Assembly: GCF_030815865.1 (NCBI RefSeq)
Contig: NZ_JAUSXI010000001.1
Location: forward strand, 4,588,001 to 4,652,000
Direction: 5' to 3'
From: Arthrobacter globiformis
GTDB taxonomy: Bacteria > Actinomycetota > Actinomycetes > Actinomycetales > Micrococcaceae
Length of the DNA stretch: 64,000 bases
The stretch's first letter is position 1. The number at the start of each line of letters is the position of its first letter. Positions 27,689 to 36,294 of this stretch are shown here, piece after piece. The position numbers were made by a program, and so were the translations under genes. The notes beneath the pieces were generated by a model. That model was not told where the DNA came from, searched no databases, and saw only the letters and a program-made list of their open reading frames with translations.

Positions 27689-28660
27689 ATGAGCACAACA
27701 GCAAGAGACCTGGTCCCGCCGGAGTCCCGGGCGCCCTCCGGGGCACCGGCGAAGGGGGTCCGCAGCGGAAAAGTCCGCCGGCTCTCCAAACGCGACAAGG
27801 CGGTCCTGTCCCTGATGGTGGGCATTCCCACCCTGATCCAAGTGGCGTTTATCTGGCTGCCCACGGTGATGTCCGTCGGGCTGAGCTTCACGCGCTGGAA
27901 CGGCCTCGCCCTGAGCGACATCAGGCCGGCGGGCGCGGACAACTACCAGTACATTTCCCAGGATTACCCGCCGTTCTGGCCGGCCATCCAGCACAACCTG
28001 CTGTGGCTGGCCTTCCTGGCCCTGGTGGCCACCCCGCTGGGCCTGCTGCTCGCGGTGCTGCTGGACCAGCAAATCCGCGGCAGCAGGATCTACCAGAGCA
28101 TCTTCTTCGCTCCGGTGATGCTGTCGCTGGCACTGATCGGCATCATCTGGCAGCTGTTCTACCAGCGTGATAACGGCTTGCTGAACTTCCTGCTCGGAAC
28201 CTCGGGGGCGCCTCAGGCCGTTGATTGGTTCGGGGACTCCTCGGTGAACATCTGGGCAGCCATGATCGCCGCCACGTGGCGGCACGCCGGCTACGTCATG
28301 CTGCTGTACCTGGCGGGCCTGAAGGGCGTGGATCCCACCCTGAAGGAGGCCGCGGCCATCGATGGGGCCAACGCGGCGCAGACCTTTTTCCGCGTGGTCT
28401 TCCCTGCCATGCGGCCCATCAACATCGTCATCGTCGTGATCACCGTCATCGAGTCATTGCGGGCGTTCGACGTCGTGTACGTCATCAACCGCGGCACCAA
28501 CGGCCTGGAGCTCCTCAGCGCCCTGGTGATACAGAACCTCGTGGGCGAAGGCCAGGTGATCGGCGTCGGCTCCGCCCTTGCGGTAGTCCTGCTGGTCATC
28601 TCCCTCGTGCCCATCGTGTTCTACCTCAGCCGCACCTTCGGCAAGGAGAACAGGGCATGA
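27689..28660 (+). CDS. Carbohydrate ABC transporter permease (MalF type)
   Basis: A 323-residue integral membrane protein with six predicted helices; the first begins SLMVGIPTLIQVAFIWLP after a basic N-terminus. The coupling loop is EAAAIDGANAAQTFFRVVFP, the EAA motif that contacts the ATPase. It starts 16 bases after the binding-protein stop, and its own stop overlaps the next permease start (ATGA), so the two are translationally coupled. Confidence 0.94.
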   Translation: MSTTARDLVPPESRAPSGAPAKGVRSGKVRRLSKRDKAVLSLMVGIPTLIQVAFIWLPTVMSVGLSFTRWNGLALSDIRPAGADNYQYISQDYPPFWPAIQHNLLWLAFLALVATPLGLLLAVLLDQQIRGSRIYQSIFFAPVMLSLALIGIIWQLFYQRDNGLLNFLLGTSGAPQAVDWFGDSSVNIWAAMIAATWRHAGYVMLLYLAGLKGVDPTLKEAAAIDGANAAQTFFRVVFPAMRPINIVIVVITVIESLRAFDVVYVINRGTNGLELLSALVIQNLVGEGQVIGVGSALAVVLLVISLVPIVFYLSRTFGKENRA

Positions 28661-29568
28661 GCGCCGCCGTCTCCCCCGGCAGGGCCATGACCGGGAAAAC
28701 TGAACGCTCCGGCAGCAAGCCGAAGCGGCATTACGGCACGCATATCTTCCTGACGGCCATGGCGGTCATGTGGCTGATCCCCCTGATCTGGGCCGTGTTC
28801 ACCGCCCTGCGGCCGATCGTCTCCACCAACGAGCACGGCTACTTCAGCCTGGCCGGCGACTTCAACTTCGACAACTTCAGTCAGGCCTGGTCCCAGGGCG
28901 GCTTTGCCAAATACCTCTGGAACTCGGTGATCATCTGCGTTCCGGCGGTACTGCTGGTGCTCTTTTTCGCTTCCATGATGGCGTTTGCCGTCAGCCGGGT
29001 GAGCTGGAAGTTCAACGTCACGCTGCTCATCATGTTCACGGCGGGGAACCTGCTGCCGCCCCAGGTGCTGGCGGCGCCGCTGTTCGAGATGGCCAAGCAT
29101 TTCCAGGTGCCCTACTCCTTCAGCGATTCGGGCAACATGCTGAACACATACATCATCGTCATCGCCGTGAACATGGCGTTCCAGATGGGGTTCTGCACGT
29201 TCGTGCTGTCCAACTACATGAAGGCGCTCTCCGCGGACCTGACCGAGGCCGCCCTCGTGGACGGCGCCGGCATCTGGCGCCAGTACCGGGAAATCATCAT
29301 GCCGCTGTGCCGGCCGGCCTTCGCGGCCCTTGCAACGCTGGAAGTCATCTTCATCTACAACGACTTCTTCTGGCCTCTGTTGTTCATTCAGAGCGGCGAC
29401 CGGCTGCCCGTCACCACCGCGATCAACAACCTCCAGGGCGAGTTCCTGAACAACTACAACCTGCTGGCAGCCGGCGCCGTCATTACGGTAATTCCCACCC
29501 TGATTGTTTACCTGCTCCTGCAACGGCAGTTTGTTGCGGGCCTGACTCTTGGTTCCAGCAAGGGCTAG
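28657..29568 (+). CDS. Carbohydrate ABC transporter permease (MalG type)
   Basis: A 303-residue membrane protein with six helices (first TAMAVMWLIPLIWAVFTAL) and an EAA loop EAALVDGAGIWRQYREIIMP. It forms the second half of the channel with the preceding permease. No ATP-binding subunit is encoded in the unit or in the window; importers of this class often share a single MsiK/MsmX-type ATPase encoded elsewhere. Confidence 0.94.
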   Translation: MSAAVSPGRAMTGKTERSGSKPKRHYGTHIFLTAMAVMWLIPLIWAVFTALRPIVSTNEHGYFSLAGDFNFDNFSQAWSQGGFAKYLWNSVIICVPAVLLVLFFASMMAFAVSRVSWKFNVTLLIMFTAGNLLPPQVLAAPLFEMAKHFQVPYSFSDSGNMLNTYIIVIAVNMAFQMGFCTFVLSNYMKALSADLTEAALVDGAGIWRQYREIIMPLCRPAFAALATLEVIFIYNDFFWPLLFIQSGDRLPVTTAINNLQGEFLNNYNLLAAGAVITVIPTLIVYLLLQRQFVAGLTLGSSKG

Positions 29569-29612
29569 GCGATGATGGGCAGTACCAGGTTTCATCCACT
29601 GAAAGGATCCCG

Positions 29613-30395
29613 ATGCTTCCCGCGGCCCGCCACCAGTCCATAGTGGACGCCGTCCGGCGCGAGCGGGTGGTCCGCGTGTCGGATCTGGCCCAGCAGCTGG
29701 GCGTGTCCCTGATGACGGTGCGCCGCGACATCGAGATGCTCGAGGAAAGCGGCCAGGTGGAACGGATCCACGGGGGTGCCAAGCTGCCCGGCGATGCCAG
29801 CACGCACGAGCCCGGATTCGAATTGAAATCCACCCAGCTGACCGCACAGAAACGCGCCATTGCCCTGGAGGCCGCCGCCCTGGTCCACGAGGGCATGGCC
29901 GTGGCTTTGAGCGCAGGCACCACCACCTGGGCGTTGGCCAAGGAACTTGCCAACGGTCCCCGGATCACCGCGGTGACCAACTCGGTGAAGATCGCCGACC
30001 TCTTCCACCATGCCTCCGCGTCGGGGTCCGGGCGCCACGCCTCCACAGTGATCCTCATCGGCGGCGAGCGCACGCCGTCGGACGCCCTGGTGGGCCCCAT
30101 CGCGACGGCGGCGCTCCGCCAACTCCACCTGGACCTGCTGTTCCTCGGCGTACACGGCATGGACGCGGAGGCCGGCTACACCACGCCGAACCTCCTGGAG
30201 GCGGAAACCAACCGCGCCTTTATCGCCGCGTCCCGCAAGGTGGTGGTCCTGGCGGACCACACCAAGTGGGGCACCCAGGGAATCAGCACCATCGCCAAAC
30301 TTGAGGAAGCCGACGAGGTGATCAGCGATTCCGGCCTATCCCCCGACGCCCAGCGGATCCTCCGGGACCGGGTGGGCCGGCTCCGGCTGGTTTAG
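29613..30395 (+). CDS. DeoR-family transcriptional regulator
   Basis: A 260-residue sugar-phosphate-responsive regulator. The N-terminal helix-turn-helix (RVSDLAQQLGVSLMTVRRDI, about residues 20-39) is followed by the family signature ERIHGGA. The C-terminal phosphosugar-sensing domain includes ALSAGTTTWALAKEL and FLGVHGMDAEAG. Last gene of the first sugar unit, start ATG 29613 after GAAAGGA. It probably represses the transporter in the absence of the sugar phosphate; together with the Crp site this gives two layers of control. Confidence 0.92.
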   Translation: MLPAARHQSIVDAVRRERVVRVSDLAQQLGVSLMTVRRDIEMLEESGQVERIHGGAKLPGDASTHEPGFELKSTQLTAQKRAIALEAAALVHEGMAVALSAGTTTWALAKELANGPRITAVTNSVKIADLFHHASASGSGRHASTVILIGGERTPSDALVGPIATAALRQLHLDLLFLGVHGMDAEAGYTTPNLLEAETNRAFIAASRKVVVLADHTKWGTQGISTIAKLEEADEVISDSGLSPDAQRILRDRVGRLRLV

Positions 30396-30408
30396 GCCCG
30401 TACCGGCT

Positions 30409-31437
30409 TCAGGGGCAGCCGCAGGACTGCCTGATCAGGAGTCTCGTCGGAAAAACGCGGTGCTCTGCGGGGGCGCCGCGGTCCGCCCCGACGAGCGCCC
30501 GGACGGCTGCCTCGGCCATATCCCGCACCGGCTGCTCCACGGTGGTCAGCGTTGGCCAGGAGTATTCGGCGTCCTCTGAACCGTCGAACGAGGCCAGTGC
30601 GATATCCCCCGGGACGGACAGGCCGGCCTCGTGGAGCGCGCGGAGGATGCCGATGGCCTGCATGTCAGAGCTGGCGAAGATGGCGGTAGGCCGGTGCCCG
30701 GACGCCAGGAGCCGCTGCCCTGCGGCGTAGCCGCCAACACGGGTGAAGGCGCTGCGGGCAATGGGGCCTTCCGGCAGCCCGGCGTCCCTGAGTGCCCGCA
30801 CCCAGCCCTCTTCGCGGGCGTCCGCTTCGTCGCCGGTGGTGGTGCCCATGGCCAGGCCGATGTTGGTGTGACCGTGCCCGATCAGATGCTCGACGGCGAT
30901 GCGCGCGCCCTTTGCCAGGTCCACGCCCACCGTGGTGACCCCGGCCGAACTACCGCTGTGGCTCAGGAGCACGGACGGGATTTCCGCAGTCTCCAGATCG
31001 GTCAGGTCAGGCTCGAACAACACGCTGGCCAGAACCACGCCGTCCACCTGCCGGGCCGCGAGGTTCCGGATGTTCCGGCGCTCCTTGGCCAGGTTGCCGT
31101 CCGAGTTGGTCAGCACCAGGGCGTAGCCGAGGGCGGCCGCTGCGTCCTCCACGGCGTGGGCCAGCATGGAGAAGAACGGGTTGCTGTTGTCCGGAATGAC
31201 CAGACCTATCGTTTCGCTGGACCCCAGCTTCAGGGCCCGCGCAGCCGCGTTGGGGCGGTAGCCCAGCTGCCGGATGGCTTCCTGGACCTTCGCCTCGGTG
31301 GCGGGGGCCACCTTCTTCGGCCCGCCGTTCACCACGTAGCTGACGACGGCGGTGCTCACCCCGGCGTACCGGGCAACGTCCTTGCGGGTCACCTGGGTCC
31401 GCGGGGCGGGCGCTGCCGGAATGGTCATAGTGTCCAT
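30409..31437 (-). CDS. LacI-family transcriptional regulator
   Basis: A 342-residue repressor. The N-terminal helix-turn-helix is VTRKDVARYAGVSTAVVSYV, followed by the hinge helix NAAARALKLGSS and a periplasmic-binding-protein-like sensor (TIGLVIPDNSNPFFS). A distinctive C-terminus contains CGC, seen in several actinobacterial LacI proteins. ATG 31437 or 31428. It is 17 bases downstream of the Gfo/Idh gene and probably co-transcribed with it. Its likely targets are the two operator-like sites at 32734-32826, which have the central CG typical of LacI operators. Confidence 0.93.
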   Translation of the reverse strand: MDTMTIPAAPAPRTQVTRKDVARYAGVSTAVVSYVVNGGPKKVAPATEAKVQEAIRQLGYRPNAAARALKLGSSETIGLVIPDNSNPFFSMLAHAVEDAAAALGYALVLTNSDGNLAKERRNIRNLAARQVDGVVLASVLFEPDLTDLETAEIPSVLLSHSGSSAGVTTVGVDLAKGARIAVEHLIGHGHTNIGLAMGTTTGDEADAREEGWVRALRDAGLPEGPIARSAFTRVGGYAAGQRLLASGHRPTAIFASSDMQAIGILRALHEAGLSVPGDIALASFDGSEDAEYSWPTLTTVEQPVRDMAEAAVRALVGADRGAPAEHRVFPTRLLIRQSCGCP

Positions 31438-31454
31438 GCTAGCTACAGCCCGCC

Positions 31455-32657
31455 CTAGAGGGTGGCCGGAGCATCGCCGAAGTCGCGGATGGGAAGGCGT
31501 TCGCCGTTCCGCACGGCGGATTCGTGGGCCACGATGCCGGGCAGGGTGAACCGCGCGGCCGTCCATGCGTTGACCGGCGGCAGCGACCCCGTATTCACGG
31601 CCGTGACAAAGTCGTCCACCAGGAACTGGTGGCTGCCTTCGTGGCCGTTGGGGGCACCCCGGAACTCCTCCGGCAGCCTGTCGCTGTCATGCACCGGGGC
31701 CAGCCCGGACACGAAGGCGTCCCGCAGTTCGGGGGCCACATTGGCGAGCGACGGATCGTCCAGCGCAACGCTGGGCCGGGACTCCACCTGCTCTGAGATG
31801 TCGTGAACGTTGGCCTTGTCCTGCCACACCGTCACCTTGGCCAGCTGCTCAAAGCTGGCCTCGGTGCCGAAGAACCGGAAACGGGACTCACGGATGTGGG
31901 AGGGGTATCCCACCCGGCGCATTTCATTGGTCCGCATGGCACCGCCGTCGTTCAGTTCGAAGAGGGCCGTGGCGTTGGAGAAGTCGTTCCCGAACATGCT
32001 GATGTCCTTGTCGAACACCCCGTCCTGGCGGTCGTCCTTCACGCCGACGCAGCTGACGCTCACGGCGTGCGCCGGCAGGGCACCGAGGACGCCGCCAATC
32101 GCGTGGGTCGGGTACAGCATGGGCGGGTAGCTGGCAGTCTCCTTCCAGCGCTCCCCGCCGCTGTACTGGTAAGCGTCGTAGAAGCCCAGGTCCATGTCGT
32201 GCACGTAGTCGCCTTCGGAGTAAAACACCCTCCCGAACCGGCCGGCCGCATGCTGCTGGCGCGCGTAGACAGTGGCCGGGTTGTAGTAACTCGTTTCACC
32301 CATCATGTAGACGTTGCGGGTGTCCCGGACGGCGTCGATGATCTTCGCGATCTCGTCCTCGGTGACGGCCATGGGCACGGCCGAGTAGACATGCTTTCCC
32401 GCCCGGAGCGCCCGTTCCACCAGCGGCCCGTGGGTCCACCGCTGCGTGAAGATGGCGACGGCGTCGACGTCGGACGCCAGCAGCTCATCGAAGGTGGCCA
32501 TGGAACCGGCCAGGTCATATTGCCCAACTGCTTCGGCCGCACGGTCGGCCCGTTCATCTACCGCAAAGACTTCGCTGACCCCGGGGTGCAGATTGAAGAG
32601 GTGCGCGAACTGGCCACCGAACTGCCCCACGCCAACTACTCCGATCGAAAACGCCAT
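31455..32657 (-). CDS. Gfo/Idh/MocA-family sugar dehydrogenase
   Basis: A 400-residue NAD(P)-dependent oxidoreductase. The Rossmann motif is GVVGVGQFGGQ near the N-terminus. YSAVPMAVTEDE replaces the usual EKP motif, with Ala and Val around Pro instead of Glu-Lys, so the catalytic lysine is not obvious. The C-terminal domain has the beta-sheet of the family. ATG 32657 follows AAAGGCAGG. It may convert a sugar or sugar acid released by the alpha-galactosidase; the exact substrate is not known. Confidence 0.85.
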   Translation of the reverse strand: MAFSIGVVGVGQFGGQFAHLFNLHPGVSEVFAVDERADRAAEAVGQYDLAGSMATFDELLASDVDAVAIFTQRWTHGPLVERALRAGKHVYSAVPMAVTEDEIAKIIDAVRDTRNVYMMGETSYYNPATVYARQQHAAGRFGRVFYSEGDYVHDMDLGFYDAYQYSGGERWKETASYPPMLYPTHAIGGVLGALPAHAVSVSCVGVKDDRQDGVFDKDISMFGNDFSNATALFELNDGGAMRTNEMRRVGYPSHIRESRFRFFGTEASFEQLAKVTVWQDKANVHDISEQVESRPSVALDDPSLANVAPELRDAFVSGLAPVHDSDRLPEEFRGAPNGHEGSHQFLVDDFVTAVNTGSLPPVNAWTAARFTLPGIVAHESAVRNGERLPIRDFGDAPATL

Positions 32658-32733
32658 TGTTCCTGCCTTTCTAGGCCTAGGCGGCACCGCTTTCCGGTGC
32701 GCACACATGTTTGCGTCACAGTCTTTCAGCCGA

Positions 32734-32749
32734 ATCTACTCGAGTCAAT
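32734..32749. promoter_or_regulatory. LacI-type operator-like site A
   Basis: ATCTACTC-GAGTCAAT is a 16-base dyad with central CG and two mismatched pairs. It lies in the divergent region between the Gfo/Idh gene (start 32657) and the permease gene (start 32869). It shares its left half with site B at 32811. Confidence 0.55.
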
Positions 32750-32810
32750 AATTGCAACGTTGGAGAAAACTCGGCCAGCAATGGTGTGAAAATATTCCTT
32801 GCGGTCCCGG

Positions 32811-32826
32811 ATCTACTCGTGTAGAT
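32811..32826. promoter_or_regulatory. LacI-type operator-like site B
   Basis: ATCTACTC-GTGTAGAT is a 16-base dyad with central CG and one mismatched pair. It is 77 bases (centre to centre) from site A and 43 bases before the permease start. Paired sites suggest looping or cooperative repression of both divergent units. A one-mismatch Crp-like site (TGTTA-N6-TCACA, 32837-32852) follows. Confidence 0.6.
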
Positions 32827-32868
32827 TTGTGGCGATTGTTAGTTCCATCACACACCCAGGAAGGGTCG

Positions 32869-33822
32869 ATGATGACCACCCTTACTAAAAACCCTGCAGC
32901 CAGGAGTGATCAGCGTCCGGCGCGGTCCGGCAGGATCCGCCCATGCGGCCTCCGGCGGTACGGCGACCTCAAGATCGCCCTCTTCTTCATCGCCCCGGCA
33001 ATGATCGGCTTCGTCCTCTTCTACGTGGTGCCCACCCTCCGGGGGATTTACCTGAGCTTCACGGAGTACAACATCCTCGGCGACCCGGAGTGGGTGGGCC
33101 TGGACAACTACGCGGCGATTGCCAAGGATCCGCTGTTCTGGAATTCCCTGGCCGTCACAGGGCAGTACGTCCTCATGAACATCGCGCTCCAGACGACGCT
33201 GGCCCTCGGCCTGGCCCTCCTGATGGACCGGGTGGCCAAATCCACCCTGGTCCGGGGTGCCCTGCTCCTGCCCTACCTGATGTCGAACGTCATCGCGGCC
33301 CTGCTCTGGTTCTGGATGCTGGACTACCAGATCGGCATCGTGAACCAGTTCATCGAATGGGCGGGCCTCCCCCGCGTCGCATTCTTCGGCAGCGAGGAGT
33401 GGGCAATTCCCACCCAGGCCCTGATCAACACGTGGCGGCACATGGGCTACACCGCCCTGCTGATCTTCGCCGGCCTCCAGGCCGTCCCGCAGCACCTCTA
33501 CGAAGTGGCCAAACTGGACGGCGCGTCACCGTTCCAGACCTTCCGTAAGATCACCATGCCGCTGCTTCGCCCGGTCCTGGTCCTGGTGCTCGTCGTCACC
33601 GTGATCGGTTCCTTCCAGGTCTTCGACACCGTGGCAGTAACCACGCAGGGCGGACCGGTCAACGCCACCCGCGTCATCCAGTACTACATCTACCAGCGCG
33701 CCTTCACCGAGTCGGACTTCGGCTACGGGTCCGCCATCGCCGTCATCCTCTTCCTCATCCTCGCCCTCGTTGCCTTCATTCAAATGAAGTTCCTCAAGGG
33801 CAACGAGTCGGACCTGGACTAA
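32869..33822 (+). CDS. Alpha-galactoside ABC transporter permease (MalF type)
   Basis: A 317-residue permease with six membrane helices (first LKIALFFIAPAMIGFVLFYV) and the EAA-type loop EVAKLDGASPFQTFRKITMP. AGGAAGGG lies before the tandem ATGs at 32869 and 32872. First gene of the divergent unit leading to the alpha-galactosidase, which suggests raffinose, melibiose or a related alpha-galactoside as transported sugar. Confidence 0.93.
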   Translation: MMTTLTKNPAARSDQRPARSGRIRPCGLRRYGDLKIALFFIAPAMIGFVLFYVVPTLRGIYLSFTEYNILGDPEWVGLDNYAAIAKDPLFWNSLAVTGQYVLMNIALQTTLALGLALLMDRVAKSTLVRGALLLPYLMSNVIAALLWFWMLDYQIGIVNQFIEWAGLPRVAFFGSEEWAIPTQALINTWRHMGYTALLIFAGLQAVPQHLYEVAKLDGASPFQTFRKITMPLLRPVLVLVLVVTVIGSFQVFDTVAVTTQGGPVNATRVIQYYIYQRAFTESDFGYGSAIAVILFLILALVAFIQMKFLKGNESDLD

Positions 33823-33832
33823 GGAGCCCCGC

Positions 33833-34774
33833 ATGACCACCACCACCAGTCGCGCACCGCAACCGGCCGCCGCACGCCGCCCGGCAACCACCCGCCGTCG
33901 TCCTTTCAACGCCCGCCGCGCCGGCGCCTGGACCCTGCTGGCCCTCGCCATCGCCGTCTCCGTGCTCCCGTTCCTCTGGGTGTTCCGCACCGCGCTGTCC
34001 ACCAACGGAGCACTGGCCACGCAATCGGCCAGCCTGCTTCCGGCAGACTTCACCGTTGGCGCCTTCATGCGGGTCTTCGGGCTGCAGAGCCCCGCCGACG
34101 CCGTCGCGGAGGGCGGTTCCGGTGCCGCCATCGACTTCTGGCTGTACCTGCGCAACTCGATCATCTTTTCCTCCATCACCACCGCCGGGGCCGTGTTCTT
34201 CAGCGCGATGGCTGCCTACGCCTTTGCCCGGCTGCGCTGGAAGGGCCGGAATGCTGTATTCAGCCTGTTCCTGGGCACCATGCTGGTCCCGCCGATCTTC
34301 ACCGCCCTGCCCAACTTCCTCCTGATCAAGAACCTGGACCTGCTCAACACGATGCTCGGGATGGTTCTGCCGTACGTCTTTATGACTCCGTTCGCCATCT
34401 TCTTCCTCCGGCAGTTCTTCCTGAACATGTCCCGTGAAGTCGAGGAGGCAGCCATGCTCGACGGCGCCAAGCACCTCCGCATCTTCTTCCAGATCGTTCT
34501 GCCCAACGCCGCAGCCCCCATCGCCACGCTGGCGCTGCTGACCTTCATCGGCCAGTGGAACGAATACTTCTGGCCCCTGCTGGTCGGATCCCAGGACGAC
34601 GTACGCGTTCTCCAAGTGGGGCTCGGCGTCTTCAAATCGCAGTCCCCGCAGGGGGCACCGGACTGGTCCGGCCTCATGGCCGCCACCCTGGTCTCGGCGC
34701 TGCCTGTCCTGATCCTCTTCGCCGCCTTCGGCAAGAAGATCGTCAACTCCATCGGATTCTCCGGAATCAAGTAA
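33833..34774 (+). CDS. Alpha-galactoside ABC transporter permease (MalG type)
   Basis: A 313-residue permease. The first helix is GAWTLLALAIAVSVLPFLWV and the EAA loop is EAAMLDGAKHLRIFFQIVLP. It starts 10 bases after the preceding gene with AGGAG upstream. It forms the translocation channel with that permease. As in the first system, no ATPase gene is nearby. Confidence 0.93.
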   Translation: MTTTTSRAPQPAAARRPATTRRRPFNARRAGAWTLLALAIAVSVLPFLWVFRTALSTNGALATQSASLLPADFTVGAFMRVFGLQSPADAVAEGGSGAAIDFWLYLRNSIIFSSITTAGAVFFSAMAAYAFARLRWKGRNAVFSLFLGTMLVPPIFTALPNFLLIKNLDLLNTMLGMVLPYVFMTPFAIFFLRQFFLNMSREVEEAAMLDGAKHLRIFFQIVLPNAAAPIATLALLTFIGQWNEYFWPLLVGSQDDVRVLQVGLGVFKSQSPQGAPDWSGLMAATLVSALPVLILFAAFGKKIVNSIGFSGIK

Positions 34775-34821
34775 GCACCCGCCTCCTCCTCTTCACCCCA
34801 ATCCCGAACGGAAAGAAAACA

Positions 34822-36162
34822 ATGAAGAAATCCCTCGGCACCGTCGCCGTCGCCGCAGCCATGGCCCTCTCCCTCTCCGCGTGCGGCGGCTCAGGATCCT
34901 CTGCAGAATCGGCCAAGGGCGAGATCAGCTACTGGCTCTGGGACGCCAACCAGCTTCCCGCGTACCAGCAGTGCGCCGACGACTTCACCAAGGCCAACCC
35001 CGACATCAAGGTCAAGATCACCCAGCGCGGTTGGGACGACTACTGGAGCACGCTCACCAACGGGTTTGTCGGCGGCACGGCCCCCGACGTCTTCACCAAC
35101 CACCTCGGGCGCTACGGCGAACTCGCCGAAAACAAGCAGCTGCTGCCCATTGACGACGCAGTCAAGAAGGACAACGTGGACCTGTCCGCCTACAACGAGG
35201 GCCTGGCGGACCTGTGGGTGGGCCAGGACGGCAAGCGCTACGGCCTGCCGAAGGACTGGGACACCATCGGGCTCTTCTACAACAAGGCGATGCTCACAAA
35301 AGCCGGCATCTCCGAGGACCAGATGAAGAACCTGACCTGGAACCCGCAGGACGGCGGAACGTACGAGAAAGTCATCGCCCACCTGACCGTCGACAAGAGC
35401 GGCAAGCGCGGGGATGAAGCCGGCTTCGACAAGAACAACGTGGCCGTCTACGGCCTCGGACTCAACGGCGGCGGCGACTCCTCAGGCCAAACGGAGTGGA
35501 GCTACTTTGCCAACACCACCGGCTGGTCCCATACCGACAAGAACCCGTGGGGCACGCACTACAACTACGACGACCCCAAGTTCCAGTCTTCCATCGACTG
35601 GTTCGCCGGACTGGTCAAGAAGGGCTACATGCCCAAGCTAGAGTCCACCGTCGGCGCAAGCATGGCCGACACGTTCGCTGCCGGCAAGTCGGCCATCAAC
35701 GCCCACGGCTCATGGATGGTCGGCCAGTACACGGGCTACAAGGGCATCAAGGTGGGCATCGCTCCGACCCCGACGGGCCCGGAGAGCAAGCGCGCGTCGA
35801 TGTTCAACGGCCTGGCCGACTCGATCTGGGCCGGAACCAAGAAGAAGGACGCATCCATCAAGTGGGTGGAATACCTCGCCTCGGCACCGTGCCAGGACGT
35901 CGTTGCCTCCAAGGCCGTAGTCTTCCCAGCACTCAAGGGCTCCTCTGACAAGGCTGCTGCAGCGTTCAAGGCCAAGGGCGTTGACGTCACCGCCTTCACC
36001 GAGCACGTGAAGAACAAAACCACCTTCCTGTACCCCATCACTGACAACACCGCCAAGGTCAAGGGCATCATGGAACCTGCCATGGACGCCGTGGTGTCCG
36101 GCAAGCAGCCCGCCAGTTCGCTGACCGAAGCAAACAACCAGGTCAACGCCCTCTTCAAGTAG
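34822..36162 (+). CDS. Alpha-galactoside ABC transporter substrate-binding lipoprotein
   Basis: A 446-residue solute-binding protein. The Sec signal peptide MKKSLGTVAVAAAMALSLSA ends in a lipobox with Cys21, followed by a Gly/Ser linker. The body shows FVGGTAPDVFTNHLGRYGEL and a GLPKDWDTIGLFYNK hinge typical of sugar-binding proteins. ATG 34822 follows GAAAGAAAA. A hairpin between this gene and the galactosidase may stabilise or attenuate the transcript, which would give more binding protein than enzyme. Confidence 0.94.
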   Translation: MKKSLGTVAVAAAMALSLSACGGSGSSAESAKGEISYWLWDANQLPAYQQCADDFTKANPDIKVKITQRGWDDYWSTLTNGFVGGTAPDVFTNHLGRYGELAENKQLLPIDDAVKKDNVDLSAYNEGLADLWVGQDGKRYGLPKDWDTIGLFYNKAMLTKAGISEDQMKNLTWNPQDGGTYEKVIAHLTVDKSGKRGDEAGFDKNNVAVYGLGLNGGGDSSGQTEWSYFANTTGWSHTDKNPWGTHYNYDDPKFQSSIDWFAGLVKKGYMPKLESTVGASMADTFAAGKSAINAHGSWMVGQYTGYKGIKVGIAPTPTGPESKRASMFNGLADSIWAGTKKKDASIKWVEYLASAPCQDVVASKAVVFPALKGSSDKAAAAFKAKGVDVTAFTEHVKNKTTFLYPITDNTAKVKGIMEPAMDAVVSGKQPASSLTEANNQVNALFK

Positions 36163-36212
36163 GGCCGGAACTGGGCGAAAATCAAAGTCCAGGCATCCAC
36201 ACAGCACCACAC

Positions 36213-36252
36213 CTGCGGGGCCGGAACCGCACACACCGCGCCGGCCCCGCAG
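36213..36252 (+). other. Intercistronic hairpin within the alpha-galactoside operon
   Basis: CTGCGGGGCCGG (36213-36224) pairs perfectly with 36241-36252 around a 16-base loop. There is no T-tract, so it is not a simple terminator. It lies between the binding-protein stop and the galactosidase start, where such stems often protect the upstream message. Confidence 0.7.
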
Positions 36253-36294
36253 CACCCCACATACCTATCTGCTCATCGCGAAAGAGACCTACCT

